Source: Dehalococcoidia bacterium (lineage in GTDB: Bacteria; Chloroflexota; Dehalococcoidia; SAR202; UBA11138). From it: a DNA stretch of 5,375 nt. The stretch spans positions 1-5,375 of the forward strand of contig JAAXHZ010000020.1 of the NCBI GenBank assembly GCA_012270625.1, given 5' to 3'. Under the pieces are notes generated by a model, which was not told where the DNA came from, did no database searches, and worked only from the letters and a program-made list of their open reading frames with translations. A program made the position numbers and the translations under genes. Numbering within the stretch: the stretch's first letter is position 1; every line of letters starts with the position of its first letter. Shown here in pieces: positions 1-5,375 of this stretch.

Positions 1-1128
1 TACGTGCGCCGCCAGACCCTCGTCGGAGGAGAGCGTTTCATCACTCCGGAGATGAAAGAGTACGAGTCGCGAGTTCTAAGCGCTCAGGACAGAATGGCAG
101 AGCTTGAGACCGAGCTGTTCAGAGGGGTATGCGCGCAGGTGGCCGAGCATACCGGCGTGATTGCGGAGACCGCCGAGGCCATCGCCCTGGTTGACGTGTT
201 CTGCTCACTCGCGGACGTCGCGTCCACACACGCCTATGTAAGGCCCGACCTGAGCGAGTCGCGCGAGATCGACATCCGGCAAGGTCGCCACCCTGTCGTC
301 GAGAGGATGCTCGATGCCGGGGACTTCGTGCCCAACGACACCGATCTGGACTGTACCGAAAGCCAGCTCGCCATTATCACCGGGCCGAACATGGCGGGAA
401 AGTCAACGTACATACGACAGGTGGCGATACTCGTGCTGATGGCGCAGATCGGCAGCTTCGTTCCAGCCGAGTCCGCGTCGATCGGCATCGTGGACCGGAT
501 CTTCAGCCGCGTCGGCCTTCAGGACGACCTCGCGCTGGGGCAGTCCACGTTCATGGTGGAGATGGTAGAGACGGCGTCGATCCTGAACCATGCCACGCGC
601 AGGTCGCTGATAATCCTGGACGAGATCGGGCGCGGCACCAGCACGTTCGACGGACTTGCAATCGCGCGCGCGGTCGCCGAGTACATACACAATCACCCGA
701 GACTGGGATGCAAGACGCTGTTTGCGACCCACTACCACGAGCTCACTCAACTAGCCGACCACCTGCCCAGAGCGTGCAACTACAACGTAGCCGTATCCGA
801 GGATCAGGGTAGAATCGTGTTTCTCAGGAGAATAGTGCCCGGAGGAGCGGACCGCAGCTACGGCATCCACGTCGCCCAGCTCGCTGGGATGCCCAACGCC
901 GTCGTCAACCGCGCATGGACCGTGCTAAGCGACCTGGAATCGCAGGACACCGACGGCGCGCGCAACGCTCGCAGAAACGCCGGCGCTTCTCAGCCGATGC
1001 AGCTGTCCCTCATGCAGGCGTCGTCACCTGCCCTCGATGCGCTGAGGCAGATCGACGTATCGTCCATCACCCCCATCGAGGCGATCAACAAGCTCTACGA
1101 ACTCCAGGAGCGCGATAGAGAAGGCTAG
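1..1128 (+). CDS. mutS: DNA mismatch repair protein MutS, C-terminal part (5' end outside window)
   Basis: MutS is the mismatch-recognition ATPase of methyl-independent or MutL-coupled DNA repair and acts on DNA as a dimer. The reading frame is open from base 1, so the GTG at 4 is an internal Val and not a start; family members are about 850-900 residues and only the last 375 are visible. Numbering from the codon at 4: the end of the core/clamp region carries the RRQTL...ERFITPEMKEYE signature (2-21). The Walker A loop GPNMAGKST is at 127-135 (nt 382-408), the family signature with Walker B LDEIGRGTSTFDG at 205-217, and the ATHYHEL switch at 241-247. QLSLM at 333-337 resembles the beta-clamp binding peptide of E. 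coli MutS. The conserved tail ITPIEAINKLYELQ lies at 355-368. All key ATPase residues are present, so the protein looks functional. A MutS2 identity is excluded by the C-terminal layout (no Smr domain). Stop is TAG at 1126. Confidence 0.97.
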   Translation, partial: YVRRQTLVGGERFITPEMKEYESRVLSAQDRMAELETELFRGVCAQVAEHTGVIAETAEAIALVDVFCSLADVASTHAYVRPDLSESREIDIRQGRHPVVERMLDAGDFVPNDTDLDCTESQLAIITGPNMAGKSTYIRQVAILVLMAQIGSFVPAESASIGIVDRIFSRVGLQDDLALGQSTFMVEMVETASILNHATRRSLIILDEIGRGTSTFDGLAIARAVAEYIHNHPRLGCKTLFATHYHELTQLADHLPRACNYNVAVSEDQGRIVFLRRIVPGGADRSYGIHVAQLAGMPNAVVNRAWTVLSDLESQDTDGARNARRNAGASQPMQLSLMQASSPALDALRQIDVSSITPIEAINKLYELQERDREG

Positions 1129-1131
1129 TAA

Positions 1132-1160
1132 ATGGCACTCTATTCCCTCTGTGATACAAT
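1132..1160 (+). promoter_or_regulatory. Putative sigma70-type promoter with extended -10, upstream of the coiled-coil gene
   Basis: TACAAT at 1155-1160 differs from TATAAT at one position and is preceded by TG-n (TG at 1152-1153), forming an extended -10. ATGGCA at 1132-1137 matches 4 of 6 positions of the -35 consensus at a spacing of 17. Transcription would begin near 1167, leaving a leader of roughly 35 bases before the Shine-Dalgarno-like AAGGGG at 1193-1198. The -10 lies inside a small dyad, GTGAT-ACA-ATCAC (1151-1163), which could be a regulator site or chance. It would drive the small membrane protein and probably the cyclase pair. Inferred from consensus only. Confidence 0.5.
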
Positions 1161-1192
1161 CACCCTGTCCTTCGTCTTCACACGATTCACGC

Positions 1193-1198
1193 AAGGGG
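1193..1198 (+). promoter_or_regulatory. Shine-Dalgarno-like AAGGGG for the coiled-coil gene
   Basis: This purine run is the only ribosome-binding-like sequence upstream of the small membrane protein. It argues against a start at GTG 1151, which lies upstream of it. Its 3-base spacing to ATG 1202 is short and its 12-base spacing to ATG 1211 is long, so it supports a start here without resolving which ATG is used. Confidence 0.45.
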
Positions 1199-1201
1199 TG
1201 C

Positions 1202-1528
1202 ATGCCTATTATGGAAGCGGGCGAGTGGATCGGAATAACAGTCTCTCTGGCAACCCTCCTGATCGCAATTTTCGGAATGGGACTTGTGCTCATCCAGAAG
1301 ATGGACAGCCAGTCACAGAGGCTGGAGTCCAAGATCGAATCAGGCGATGCAGAGACCAGGGTTGAGGTCAGGAGGGTTGAGGCTGAGGTCAAGAGTCTTA
1401 AAGAGAGCCTTGACACCCGCCTCAACGGTGTAGAGCAAACTCAGGCTAGGCACGAGGGTATTATCAGTGTCTTAAGCCAGCAACCACACGGCGGAGTGAA
1501 CGAATCTGAAACGGATTCACAATCCTAA
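1202..1528 (+). CDS. Small single-span membrane protein with cytoplasmic-type coiled coil, function unknown
   Basis: I do not recognise a named family. With the ATG at 1202 the product is 108 residues. A short N-terminus (MPIMEAGEW) is followed by one hydrophobic segment at about 9-31 (WIGITVSLATLLIAIFGMGL). A charged, Gln/Glu/Arg-rich stretch at about 34-92 has heptad-like spacing (for example RVEVRRVEAEVKSLKESL at 53-70), and the tail is polar. This is an anchored coiled coil, likely oligomeric. The frame is open back to a GTG at 1151, but that codon overlaps the predicted -10 element, so a start at 1202 or the ATG at 1211 is preferred. AAGGGG at 1193-1198 sits 3 bases from the first and 12 from the second, so the choice between them is unsettled. 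The DNA for the coiled coil contains an imperfect direct repeat (AGGGTTGAGG near 1358 and 1373) that probably reflects heptad duplication. It precedes the DUF1445 gene by 23 bases and is probably co-transcribed with it. Confidence 0.75.
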   Translation: MPIMEAGEWIGITVSLATLLIAIFGMGLVLIQKMDSQSQRLESKIESGDAETRVEVRRVEAEVKSLKESLDTRLNGVEQTQARHEGIISVLSQQPHGGVNESETDSQS

Positions 1529-1538
1529 TTCAACAACT

Positions 1539-1543
1539 AGGAG
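1539..1543 (+). promoter_or_regulatory. Shine-Dalgarno AGGAG for the DUF1445 gene
   Basis: AGGAG ends 8 bases before the ATG at 1552, a typical spacing, and supports that codon as the start. It lies in the 23-base gap after the preceding stop, which has no obvious promoter or terminator of its own, consistent with co-transcription. Confidence 0.7.
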
Positions 1544-1551
1544 CAAGACCA

Positions 1552-2346
1552 ATGACGTTGACAGCGCTACCCACCGAGCCGGCAGAGGTCCGCAAGCTAA
1601 TCAGGGAAGGCAGACTGGTGCAGCCGACCGGAGGATTCGCGCCCGGGCGTGTCCAGGCGAACCTGGCGATCCTGCCCAGAGATCTCGCGTTCGACTTCCT
1701 GCTGTTCTGCCAGCGCAACCCGAAGCCATGTCCACTCCTGGAGGTGATCGAGCCTGGAGAGGTCGAGCCTGCCGAGTTCGCCCCAGGCGCGGACATTCGC
1801 TCCGACATCGCGCTCTATCGCGTATATGAGCACGGCGAAATGACCGCCGAGGTCGAGGACATATCCGAGTACTGGCGCGATGACCTGGTGTCGTTCCTGC
1901 TGGGCTGCAGCTTCTCGTTTGAAACGGCGATGGTCAGGGCCGGAATACCCCTCCAGCACATCGATCAGGAAAAGAACGTCTCCATGTTCATCACGAACAT
2001 ACAGACGACCCCCGCCGGAGCCTTCTCAGGGCCGATGGTTGTCTCCATGCGCGCCATCAAGCGAGAGCAGATCGTCAAGGCCGTCCAGGTGACCTCCCGA
2101 TTCCCAGCGACTCACGGCGCGCCCGTACACATAGGCGATCCGGAGGCTATCGGCATCAGCGATATATATAAGCCCGACTTCGGTGAGCCGACCGACTTCT
2201 CGGATGGCGAAGTGCCCGTCTTCTGGGCTTGCGGAGTTACTCCACAGGCGGCGGCCATGTCATCTCGCCCGCCGCTCATGATTACCCATGCGCCGGGCCA
2301 CATGTTCGTCACCGACAAGAAAGACGAAGACATGTCCGCGCTTTAG
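1552..2346 (+). CDS. DUF1445/YcsI family protein (putative hydro-lyase; D-glutamate cyclase N-terminal-type)
   Basis: A complete 264-residue protein at the usual family length of about 260-270. Family hallmarks run in order: PTGGFAPGRVQANLAILP (25-42), FCQRNPKPCPLLEV (52-65), DIRSDIALYRVY (81-92), DLVSFLLGCSFSFE (111-124), NVSMFITNI (142-150), GPMVVSMR (160-167), TSRFPATHGAPVHIGDP (181-197), VFWACGVTPQ (223-232) and THAPGHMFVTD (245-255). There is no signal peptide, so it is cytosolic. Family knowledge: the domain is annotated as a putative hydro-lyase. It forms the N-terminal part of animal mitochondrial D-glutamate cyclase, which converts D-glutamate to 5-oxo-D-proline, and B. subtilis YcsI is encoded beside 5-oxoprolinase genes. 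The next gene encodes the other half of that animal enzyme, so I infer a role in D-glutamate/5-oxoproline metabolism. The exact reaction is unproven; generic hydration/dehydration of another carboxylate is the alternative. Start ATG is supported by AGGAG at 1539. Confidence 0.93.
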   Translation: MTLTALPTEPAEVRKLIREGRLVQPTGGFAPGRVQANLAILPRDLAFDFLLFCQRNPKPCPLLEVIEPGEVEPAEFAPGADIRSDIALYRVYEHGEMTAEVEDISEYWRDDLVSFLLGCSFSFETAMVRAGIPLQHIDQEKNVSMFITNIQTTPAGAFSGPMVVSMRAIKREQIVKAVQVTSRFPATHGAPVHIGDPEAIGISDIYKPDFGEPTDFSDGEVPVFWACGVTPQAAAMSSRPPLMITHAPGHMFVTDKKDEDMSAL

Positions 2347-2378
2347 GCCCATGCCTTGCACAGAGCCATCCAGCGAGA

Positions 2379-2400
2379 GTGAGACAGGTCTCACGAGACC
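2379..2400 (+). repeat. Two overlapping perfect dyads in the gap before the DUF4392 gene
   Basis: GTGAGAC-AG-GTCTCAC (2379-2394, 7-base arms) overlaps GGTCTC-AC-GAGACC (2387-2400, 6-base arms), so the central GTCTC can pair with GAGAC on either side. The 2-base centres are too tight for full RNA hairpins, though 6- and 5-pair stems with 4-base loops are possible and would be mutually exclusive. As DNA, the layout looks like an operator or a pair of half-sites. There is no following T-run, so it is not a classical terminator. It lies 6 bases before the ribosome binding site at 2406, where protein binding or RNA folding could affect translation of the downstream gene. Confidence 0.6.
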
Positions 2401-2405
2401 GCCCG

Positions 2406-2412
2406 AAGGGGG
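2406..2412 (+). promoter_or_regulatory. Shine-Dalgarno AAGGGGG deciding the GTG start of the DUF4392 gene
   Basis: A strong purine run ends 6 bases before GTG 2419, which makes this non-ATG codon the convincing start. No ATG in the same frame lies nearby before the conserved part of the protein begins. Confidence 0.7.
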
Positions 2413-2418
2413 TATTCA

Positions 2419-3270
2419 GTGACTATAGAAGACATCATCCTGGACAGGGACCGGCGCGGCATCTCGAAACTCAGACCCCACCTTCCGTCCAACTTTGCCA
2501 CCGAAGCGGCGCAGCTCGTTATGGACAACCCGGGCACGGCAATCGTCGTAACCGGGTTCTACATCCTCGACGCAGGCTACGCAGAGACTGACGGGCCTCC
2601 GGGCGCCGTGGTTATCGGCAGCGCGCTCAATCAGCTAGGGTACGACGTCGTCCACGTGACGGACCGCTACGCCTCGGACATCATGGACAAGACAGGTGGC
2701 GACTACTCCAGGGTCATCGAGTTTCCCATCACAGATGACGACGAGAGCAAAGAGTTCGCTGCTGGTCTGATTGACGAGGTAAAGCCCTCGGTGGTGATCG
2801 CCATCGAGCGTTGCGGCCTGACTGACGAGGGCAAGTACCGCAACATGCGCGGACGGGACATTTCCGACTACAACGCGCGCATCGACCACATATTCCACGC
2901 CGACATCCCCTCAGTGGGCATCGGAGACGGCGGCAACGAGATAGGCATGGGAAACCTCGCCGAGGAGGTCACACAGGTCGAGTCGCTGGTCAAGATACCG
3001 TGCATCACACAGACGTCGAAGCTGATCCTGGCGAGCGTGTCCAACTGGGGCGGCTATGGACTGGCCACAGCCCTGTCGGAGCTGGCAGGCCGCAATCTGC
3101 TCCCGTCCGTAGAAGAGGAGCAGGCGCTCCTGAAGCATACAGTTGACCTGGGCGCGGTGGATGGCATGAGCGCGCAGCAGGAATACAAGGTGGACGGATT
3201 CACGCTCGAAGAGAACAGCGAGACCGTCCAAGCCCTGCACGACTATCTGGCGTCCAAGGGCATCTCATAG
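2419..3270 (+). CDS. DUF4392 protein (D-glutamate cyclase C-terminal-type domain)
   Basis: A 283-residue cytosolic protein with a GTG start set by AAGGGGG at 2406. It matches the domain that forms the C-terminal half of animal mitochondrial D-glutamate cyclase (DGLUCY, DUF4392). Motifs in order: AIVVTGFYI (41-49), the DGPPGA loop (58-63), an alpha/beta core with NQLGYDVVHVTD (71-82), VVIAIERCG (125-133), YRNMRGRDIS (140-149), the glycine-rich IGDGGNEIGMG (168-178) and SNWGGYGL (208-215). The strongly conserved Asp/Gly/Asn/Glu loops suggest a ligand- or phosphate/metal-binding active site; specific catalytic residues cannot be named from sequence alone. It follows the DUF1445 gene by 72 bases on the same strand, so the two probably form one operon and perhaps one complex converting D-glutamate and 5-oxo-D-proline. 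The gap contains overlapping dyads that may modulate its expression. Independent enzymatic activity of this half is possible and untested here. Confidence 0.92.
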   Translation: MTIEDIILDRDRRGISKLRPHLPSNFATEAAQLVMDNPGTAIVVTGFYILDAGYAETDGPPGAVVIGSALNQLGYDVVHVTDRYASDIMDKTGGDYSRVIEFPITDDDESKEFAAGLIDEVKPSVVIAIERCGLTDEGKYRNMRGRDISDYNARIDHIFHADIPSVGIGDGGNEIGMGNLAEEVTQVESLVKIPCITQTSKLILASVSNWGGYGLATALSELAGRNLLPSVEEEQALLKHTVDLGAVDGMSAQQEYKVDGFTLEENSETVQALHDYLASKGIS

Positions 3271-3289
3271 CGCCCATATTCCTCGCTCA

Positions 3290-3330
3290 CGGATGTGTTG
3301 CAAACCTACATCCGGCTGAACGCAGTTTGC
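3290..3330 (+). repeat. Interlocking inverted repeats between the cyclase pair and the MFS gene
   Basis: CGGATGT (3290-3296) pairs with ACATCCG (3308-3314), a 7-base perfect stem extendable by one G-T pair. GCAAAC (3300-3305), inside its loop, is the exact complement of GTTTGC (3325-3330), so the two pairings interlock in the manner of an H-type pseudoknot. No T-run follows either stem, so an intrinsic terminator for the upstream genes is not well supported. As DNA, the right arms lie over the -35 and -10 regions of the transporter promoter, where they could be operator half-sites. Six- and seven-base matches in about 70 bases can occur by chance. Confidence 0.45.
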
Positions 3331-3336
3331 TAGAAT
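3328..3336 (+). promoter_or_regulatory. Extended -10 element of the MFS gene, predicting a leaderless mRNA
   Basis: TGCTAGAAT fits the extended -10 pattern TGnTATAAT with one mismatch. No good -35 is seen at 17 bases upstream (ACATCC at 3308-3313 is poor), as is common for extended -10 promoters. Initiation about 7 bases downstream would fall at 3343-3344, exactly on the GTG start codon at 3344. There is no Shine-Dalgarno sequence between the element and the start. Confidence 0.5.
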
Positions 3337-3343
3337 TCTTCGC

Positions 3344-4705
3344 GTGAAAGACGCGGGGCATAGGTCCAACTTCAACCCGTTTTCCAGGGTCAGGGAAGCG
3401 TTCTACGGCTGGAAGCTGGTCGGCGTCTCCGTATTCATGCTGGCCCTGATGTCGCTCACGGTGTTCCAGGGACTGGGCACCTACCTCGTCGCGCTTCAGC
3501 GTGCATTCGAATGGAACCGGACGCAGCTCTCGCTCGCGTTCTCACTGGCACGAGGTGAGAGCGCAGTCCTCGGCCCATTCGAGGGCTGGCTGATAGACAA
3601 GCTCGGCAACAGGACGATGATCCTCATCGGCTATGTCGTTATGGGCTTCGGGTTCATCTGGTTCTCCCAGATCGAGTTCCTCGGCAGCCTCGGTCTGCTC
3701 GGGTGGCTCGACTTCTTGGACGAGAGGCTCGTACACTTCTATCTGGCGTTCATGATCATCACGCTCGGCTCCGGACTTGGCGGCTGGCTGGCCATGATCA
3801 GCATGGTCAACAACTGGTTCGTGCGCAAGCGCTCTCTGGCAATCGCGACGGCTATGTCCGGCGTCCACATAGGCGCATACCTGGTTCCCCTACTGGCCTG
3901 GGGAGTGGACAACCACGGCTTCCAGGCAGCGACGCTGGTGATCGGAATTGTCCTGCTCGTGTCAGTCGGCCCGGTGGTGAAGGCGGTGCGAAACCGGCCC
4001 GAGGACATGGGCCTTGCGCCGGACGGCGACCGAGGGCCGAGGGCCGGCGGCGCATCCCAGCCAGAATCGAACGCCGACGATGACGAACCTGAGTTCACAG
4101 TCGGCCAGGCGCTCAGGACGAGCGCCTTCTGGACGCTCACCATAGTCCACCTCTCCTCTACCATATCCATCGTCACCCTTTCGATTCATCTGGCGCCCAA
4201 ACTGACCGACATGGGCTTCTCGCTCACAGCTGCGGGGCTGGTTCCGGTGGTGTACACTTCTGTCGCGCTTCCAGCGCAGTTCATCGCTGGATTCGTCGCT
4301 GACAGGTTCTCCACGCCTATGGTGACGTTTGTGTTCCTCATCTTCCAGGCCGCCGGTATCTTGGTGATAGCCTTTGCGGAGTCGGCGCCCATGGCATACC
4401 TGTTCGCCGTGCTGTACGGCATCGGCTTTGGCGGGCGCATACCCCTGCTCACTGCCATAAGGGGCGAATACTTCGGGCGCAAGGCGTTCGCAACCATCAT
4501 GGGCCTCTCGCAGTTCCCCAACAACATCGCGATGATCTTCGCCCCTCTGTTCGCGGGTTTCATGTACGACCGCTATGAGTCCTACTTCATCCCGTTTCTT
4601 ACATTCTCCGTACTCGCTTTCCTGGGCGCCCTGCTCATGCTGACGGTCAGAAAGCCACAACTGACCGAGAGTCGTACCACCCAGCAGCAAGTGACGGCAG
4701 ACTAG
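3344..4705 (+). CDS. MFS transporter, 12 TM, monocarboxylate/oxalate-formate antiporter-like
   Basis: A 453-residue inner-membrane carrier. After a basic N-terminus comes FYGWK (20-24), typical of the OFA/monocarboxylate-type branch of the major facilitator superfamily. Hydrophobic segments lie near 25-50, 61-83, 90-109, 130-155, 163-187, 194-213, then after a hydrophilic central loop (214-252, rich in Asp/Glu/Gly) near 261-285, 292-318, 325-344, 348-370, 381-404 and 413-434. The GWLIDKLGNR signature at 81-90 is the MFS loop 2-3 motif, echoed by GFVADRFS (316-323) in the second half. There is a longer loop than usual between TM3 and TM4 (110-129). The start is forced: an in-frame TGA at 3317 lies upstream and the next candidate codon lies inside TM1, so GTG 3344 is the only good start, and it has no ribosome binding site. 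Substrate is not determinable; a small carboxylate is the family-based guess. The stop is two bases before the next gene, implying coupling. Confidence 0.93.
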   Translation: MKDAGHRSNFNPFSRVREAFYGWKLVGVSVFMLALMSLTVFQGLGTYLVALQRAFEWNRTQLSLAFSLARGESAVLGPFEGWLIDKLGNRTMILIGYVVMGFGFIWFSQIEFLGSLGLLGWLDFLDERLVHFYLAFMIITLGSGLGGWLAMISMVNNWFVRKRSLAIATAMSGVHIGAYLVPLLAWGVDNHGFQAATLVIGIVLLVSVGPVVKAVRNRPEDMGLAPDGDRGPRAGGASQPESNADDDEPEFTVGQALRTSAFWTLTIVHLSSTISIVTLSIHLAPKLTDMGFSLTAAGLVPVVYTSVALPAQFIAGFVADRFSTPMVTFVFLIFQAAGILVIAFAESAPMAYLFAVLYGIGFGGRIPLLTAIRGEYFGRKAFATIMGLSQFPNNIAMIFAPLFAGFMYDRYESYFIPFLTFSVLAFLGALLMLTVRKPQLTESRTTQQQVTAD

Positions 4706-4707
4706 CC

Positions 4708-5375
4708 ATGCGTGTTCTGGGTCGCGATCTGGTCGATCCCTTCGACGAGTTCTGGGAGACGGTCTCGCATGAGCTTCCCGTGGAGTCCGGCGACATCGAA
4801 CGCGGACTCAGCTCTGTCTTCGGCGACCAGGGAATCGAGTTCTCCGCTCCGGCGACGCCGCGCTGGATGGCGCTCCCGGATGACGACCTCGCCTATCACG
4901 TGGCGCACGAGCTGACCCACGTGCTGATGCGAGAGCGAGGCTATCCCAAGACCGTCAGGGGCGTCGGCTACCCTCCCGATTCTGCAGAGGCAAGGGTCGG
5001 TGAGGACCTCGAGGAGATGGCGCTGCATCCGTCTCTCGAATCGATCCTGGAGCCGTTCGGGTTCAGACACGACTTTATTGCCAGCAACATGGCAGCCGGA
5101 GCCATGCGCGGTCTGAAGTCCGCGCCTGTTCCAGAGTATGGGACTCCATGGCACTTCACGTGGGCAATCCGGTTCTGCATGTTGCAGATGGAGCTCCCAC
5201 TGGAGCTATGGAGTCCGCTGGAAATCATCTATGCCGAACGCGCCCCCGCGGTCACTGGCCTTGGTCGCGAGCTGGCGCAGATATTGACAGACGCCGGCTG
5301 GGGCAGCCCGGAAAAGGCTCTGGACGCGATGGTGCGTTCGAGAGACGTGCTGGGCCTGGACGTTCAGGACAAGGT
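4708..5375 (+). CDS. Putative HExxH-motif metallopeptidase-like protein (3' end outside window)
   Basis: An open frame with no stop reaches the right edge, giving 222 codons plus two bases. I do not recognise the family. It starts MRVLGRDLVDPFDEFW and has no signal peptide or membrane segment, so it appears cytosolic. At 64-71 it reads HVAHELTH, containing the gluzincin-type zinc motif HExxH (67-71, nt 4906-4920) in a helix-like context. An acidic segment follows at 93-107 (AEARVGEDLEEMALH); one of its Glu residues could be the third zinc ligand, but which is uncertain. The rest is mixed helical with Trp-rich stretches (TPWHFTWAIRF at 146-156). The ATG lies two bases after the transporter's TAG with no clear ribosome binding site, so translational coupling is likely. 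Family knowledge: HExxH with a distal Glu marks zinc metalloproteases, but the pentapeptide also occurs by chance. Codon use looks like that of the neighbours. Function is not assigned. Confidence 0.8.
   Translation, partial: MRVLGRDLVDPFDEFWETVSHELPVESGDIERGLSSVFGDQGIEFSAPATPRWMALPDDDLAYHVAHELTHVLMRERGYPKTVRGVGYPPDSAEARVGEDLEEMALHPSLESILEPFGFRHDFIASNMAAGAMRGLKSAPVPEYGTPWHFTWAIRFCMLQMELPLELWSPLEIIYAERAPAVTGLGRELAQILTDAGWGSPEKALDAMVRSRDVLGLDVQDK

Noticed and set aside
1151..1201. N-terminal extension of the coiled-coil gene from GTG 1151
   Set aside because: The codon sits on the predicted -10 element, the extension lacks a ribosome binding site, and the extra residues precede a normal membrane-anchor start.
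1132..1365. Forward open frame beginning with ATG just after mutS
   Set aside because: It overlaps the better supported coiled-coil gene in another frame. Its translation is low in recognisable structure and its ATG overlaps the predicted -35 with no ribosome binding site.
1502..1518. Inverted repeat GAATC/GATTC near the end of the coiled-coil gene
   Set aside because: Only 5-base arms within coding sequence and no T-run; expected by chance.
2229..2591. Forward open frame bridging the two cyclase-like genes
   Set aside because: It overlaps the end of one conserved gene and the start of the next in a different frame, and its translation is Arg/His/Pro-rich as expected for a shadow frame. It does not represent a fusion of the two domains.
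3271..3343. Intrinsic terminator after the DUF4392 gene
   Set aside because: A 7-base stem exists at 3290-3314 but it has an 11-base loop and no T-run behind it, so termination there is not supported.
3962..4690. Long reverse-strand open frame of 242 codons opposite the MFS gene
   Set aside because: It mirrors the codon bias of a clear 12-TM transporter on the forward strand. Its product is charged, low-complexity and unlike any known family.
4702..5154. Reverse-strand open frame of 150 codons near the right edge
   Set aside because: It lies opposite the forward HExxH frame, which runs unbroken for 222 codons and is placed two bases after the transporter stop. The reverse product shows no motif.
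1..5375. Mobile element, CRISPR array, tRNA or rRNA
   Set aside because: No transposase or integrase motif, no regularly spaced repeats, no cloverleaf or rRNA-like sequence was seen. The genes are tightly packed on one strand with similar base composition.

Overview
The window is a compact, all-forward stretch of a moderately GC-rich bacterial chromosome. It holds five well supported coding regions plus a sixth gene cut by the right edge, with intergenic gaps of only 2 to about 73 bases. Nothing in it is a mobile element, CRISPR array, rRNA or tRNA. Taxonomy cannot be fixed from this alone. The mix of a MutS1-type mismatch repair protein, a free-standing pair of D-glutamate cyclase-like proteins, an MFS carrier with an N-terminal FYGWK motif, and an apparently leaderless GTG start would fit an uncultured environmental lineage such as a marine Chloroflexota (SAR202/Dehalococcoidia-like). 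That placement is a low-confidence inference.

Layout. Positions 1-1128 are the C-terminal 375 residues of mutS, with the whole ATPase domain and a likely beta-clamp binding peptide; the 5' part lies outside the window. A short gap (1129-1201) carries a good extended -10 promoter. It is followed by a small membrane-anchored coiled-coil protein (1202-1528). 23 bases later comes a complete DUF1445/YcsI-type 'putative hydro-lyase' (1552-2346), then a 72-base gap with two overlapping perfect dyads, then a DUF4392-type protein (2419-3270). The last two correspond to the two halves of the animal mitochondrial D-glutamate cyclase (DGLUCY), here as separate adjacent genes. A second intergenic gap (3271-3343) contains interlocking inverted repeats and an extended -10 element placed so close to the next start codon that the message is probably leaderless. 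The gene that follows is a 12-TM MFS transporter (3344-4705). Two bases after its stop begins an open frame that runs off the window (4708-5375) and encodes a soluble protein with an HELTH zinc-metallopeptidase motif.

How the genes may work together. The two cyclase-like genes probably act together on D-glutamate/5-oxo-D-proline. The MFS carrier has its own promoter and is tightly coupled to the HExxH protein, so those two form a second transcription unit. Any link between the transporter and the cyclase pair (for example carboxylate or 5-oxoproline transport) is conjecture. The most notable points are the split D-glutamate cyclase, the unassigned HExxH protein, the leaderless transporter start, and the dyads before the second cyclase gene.
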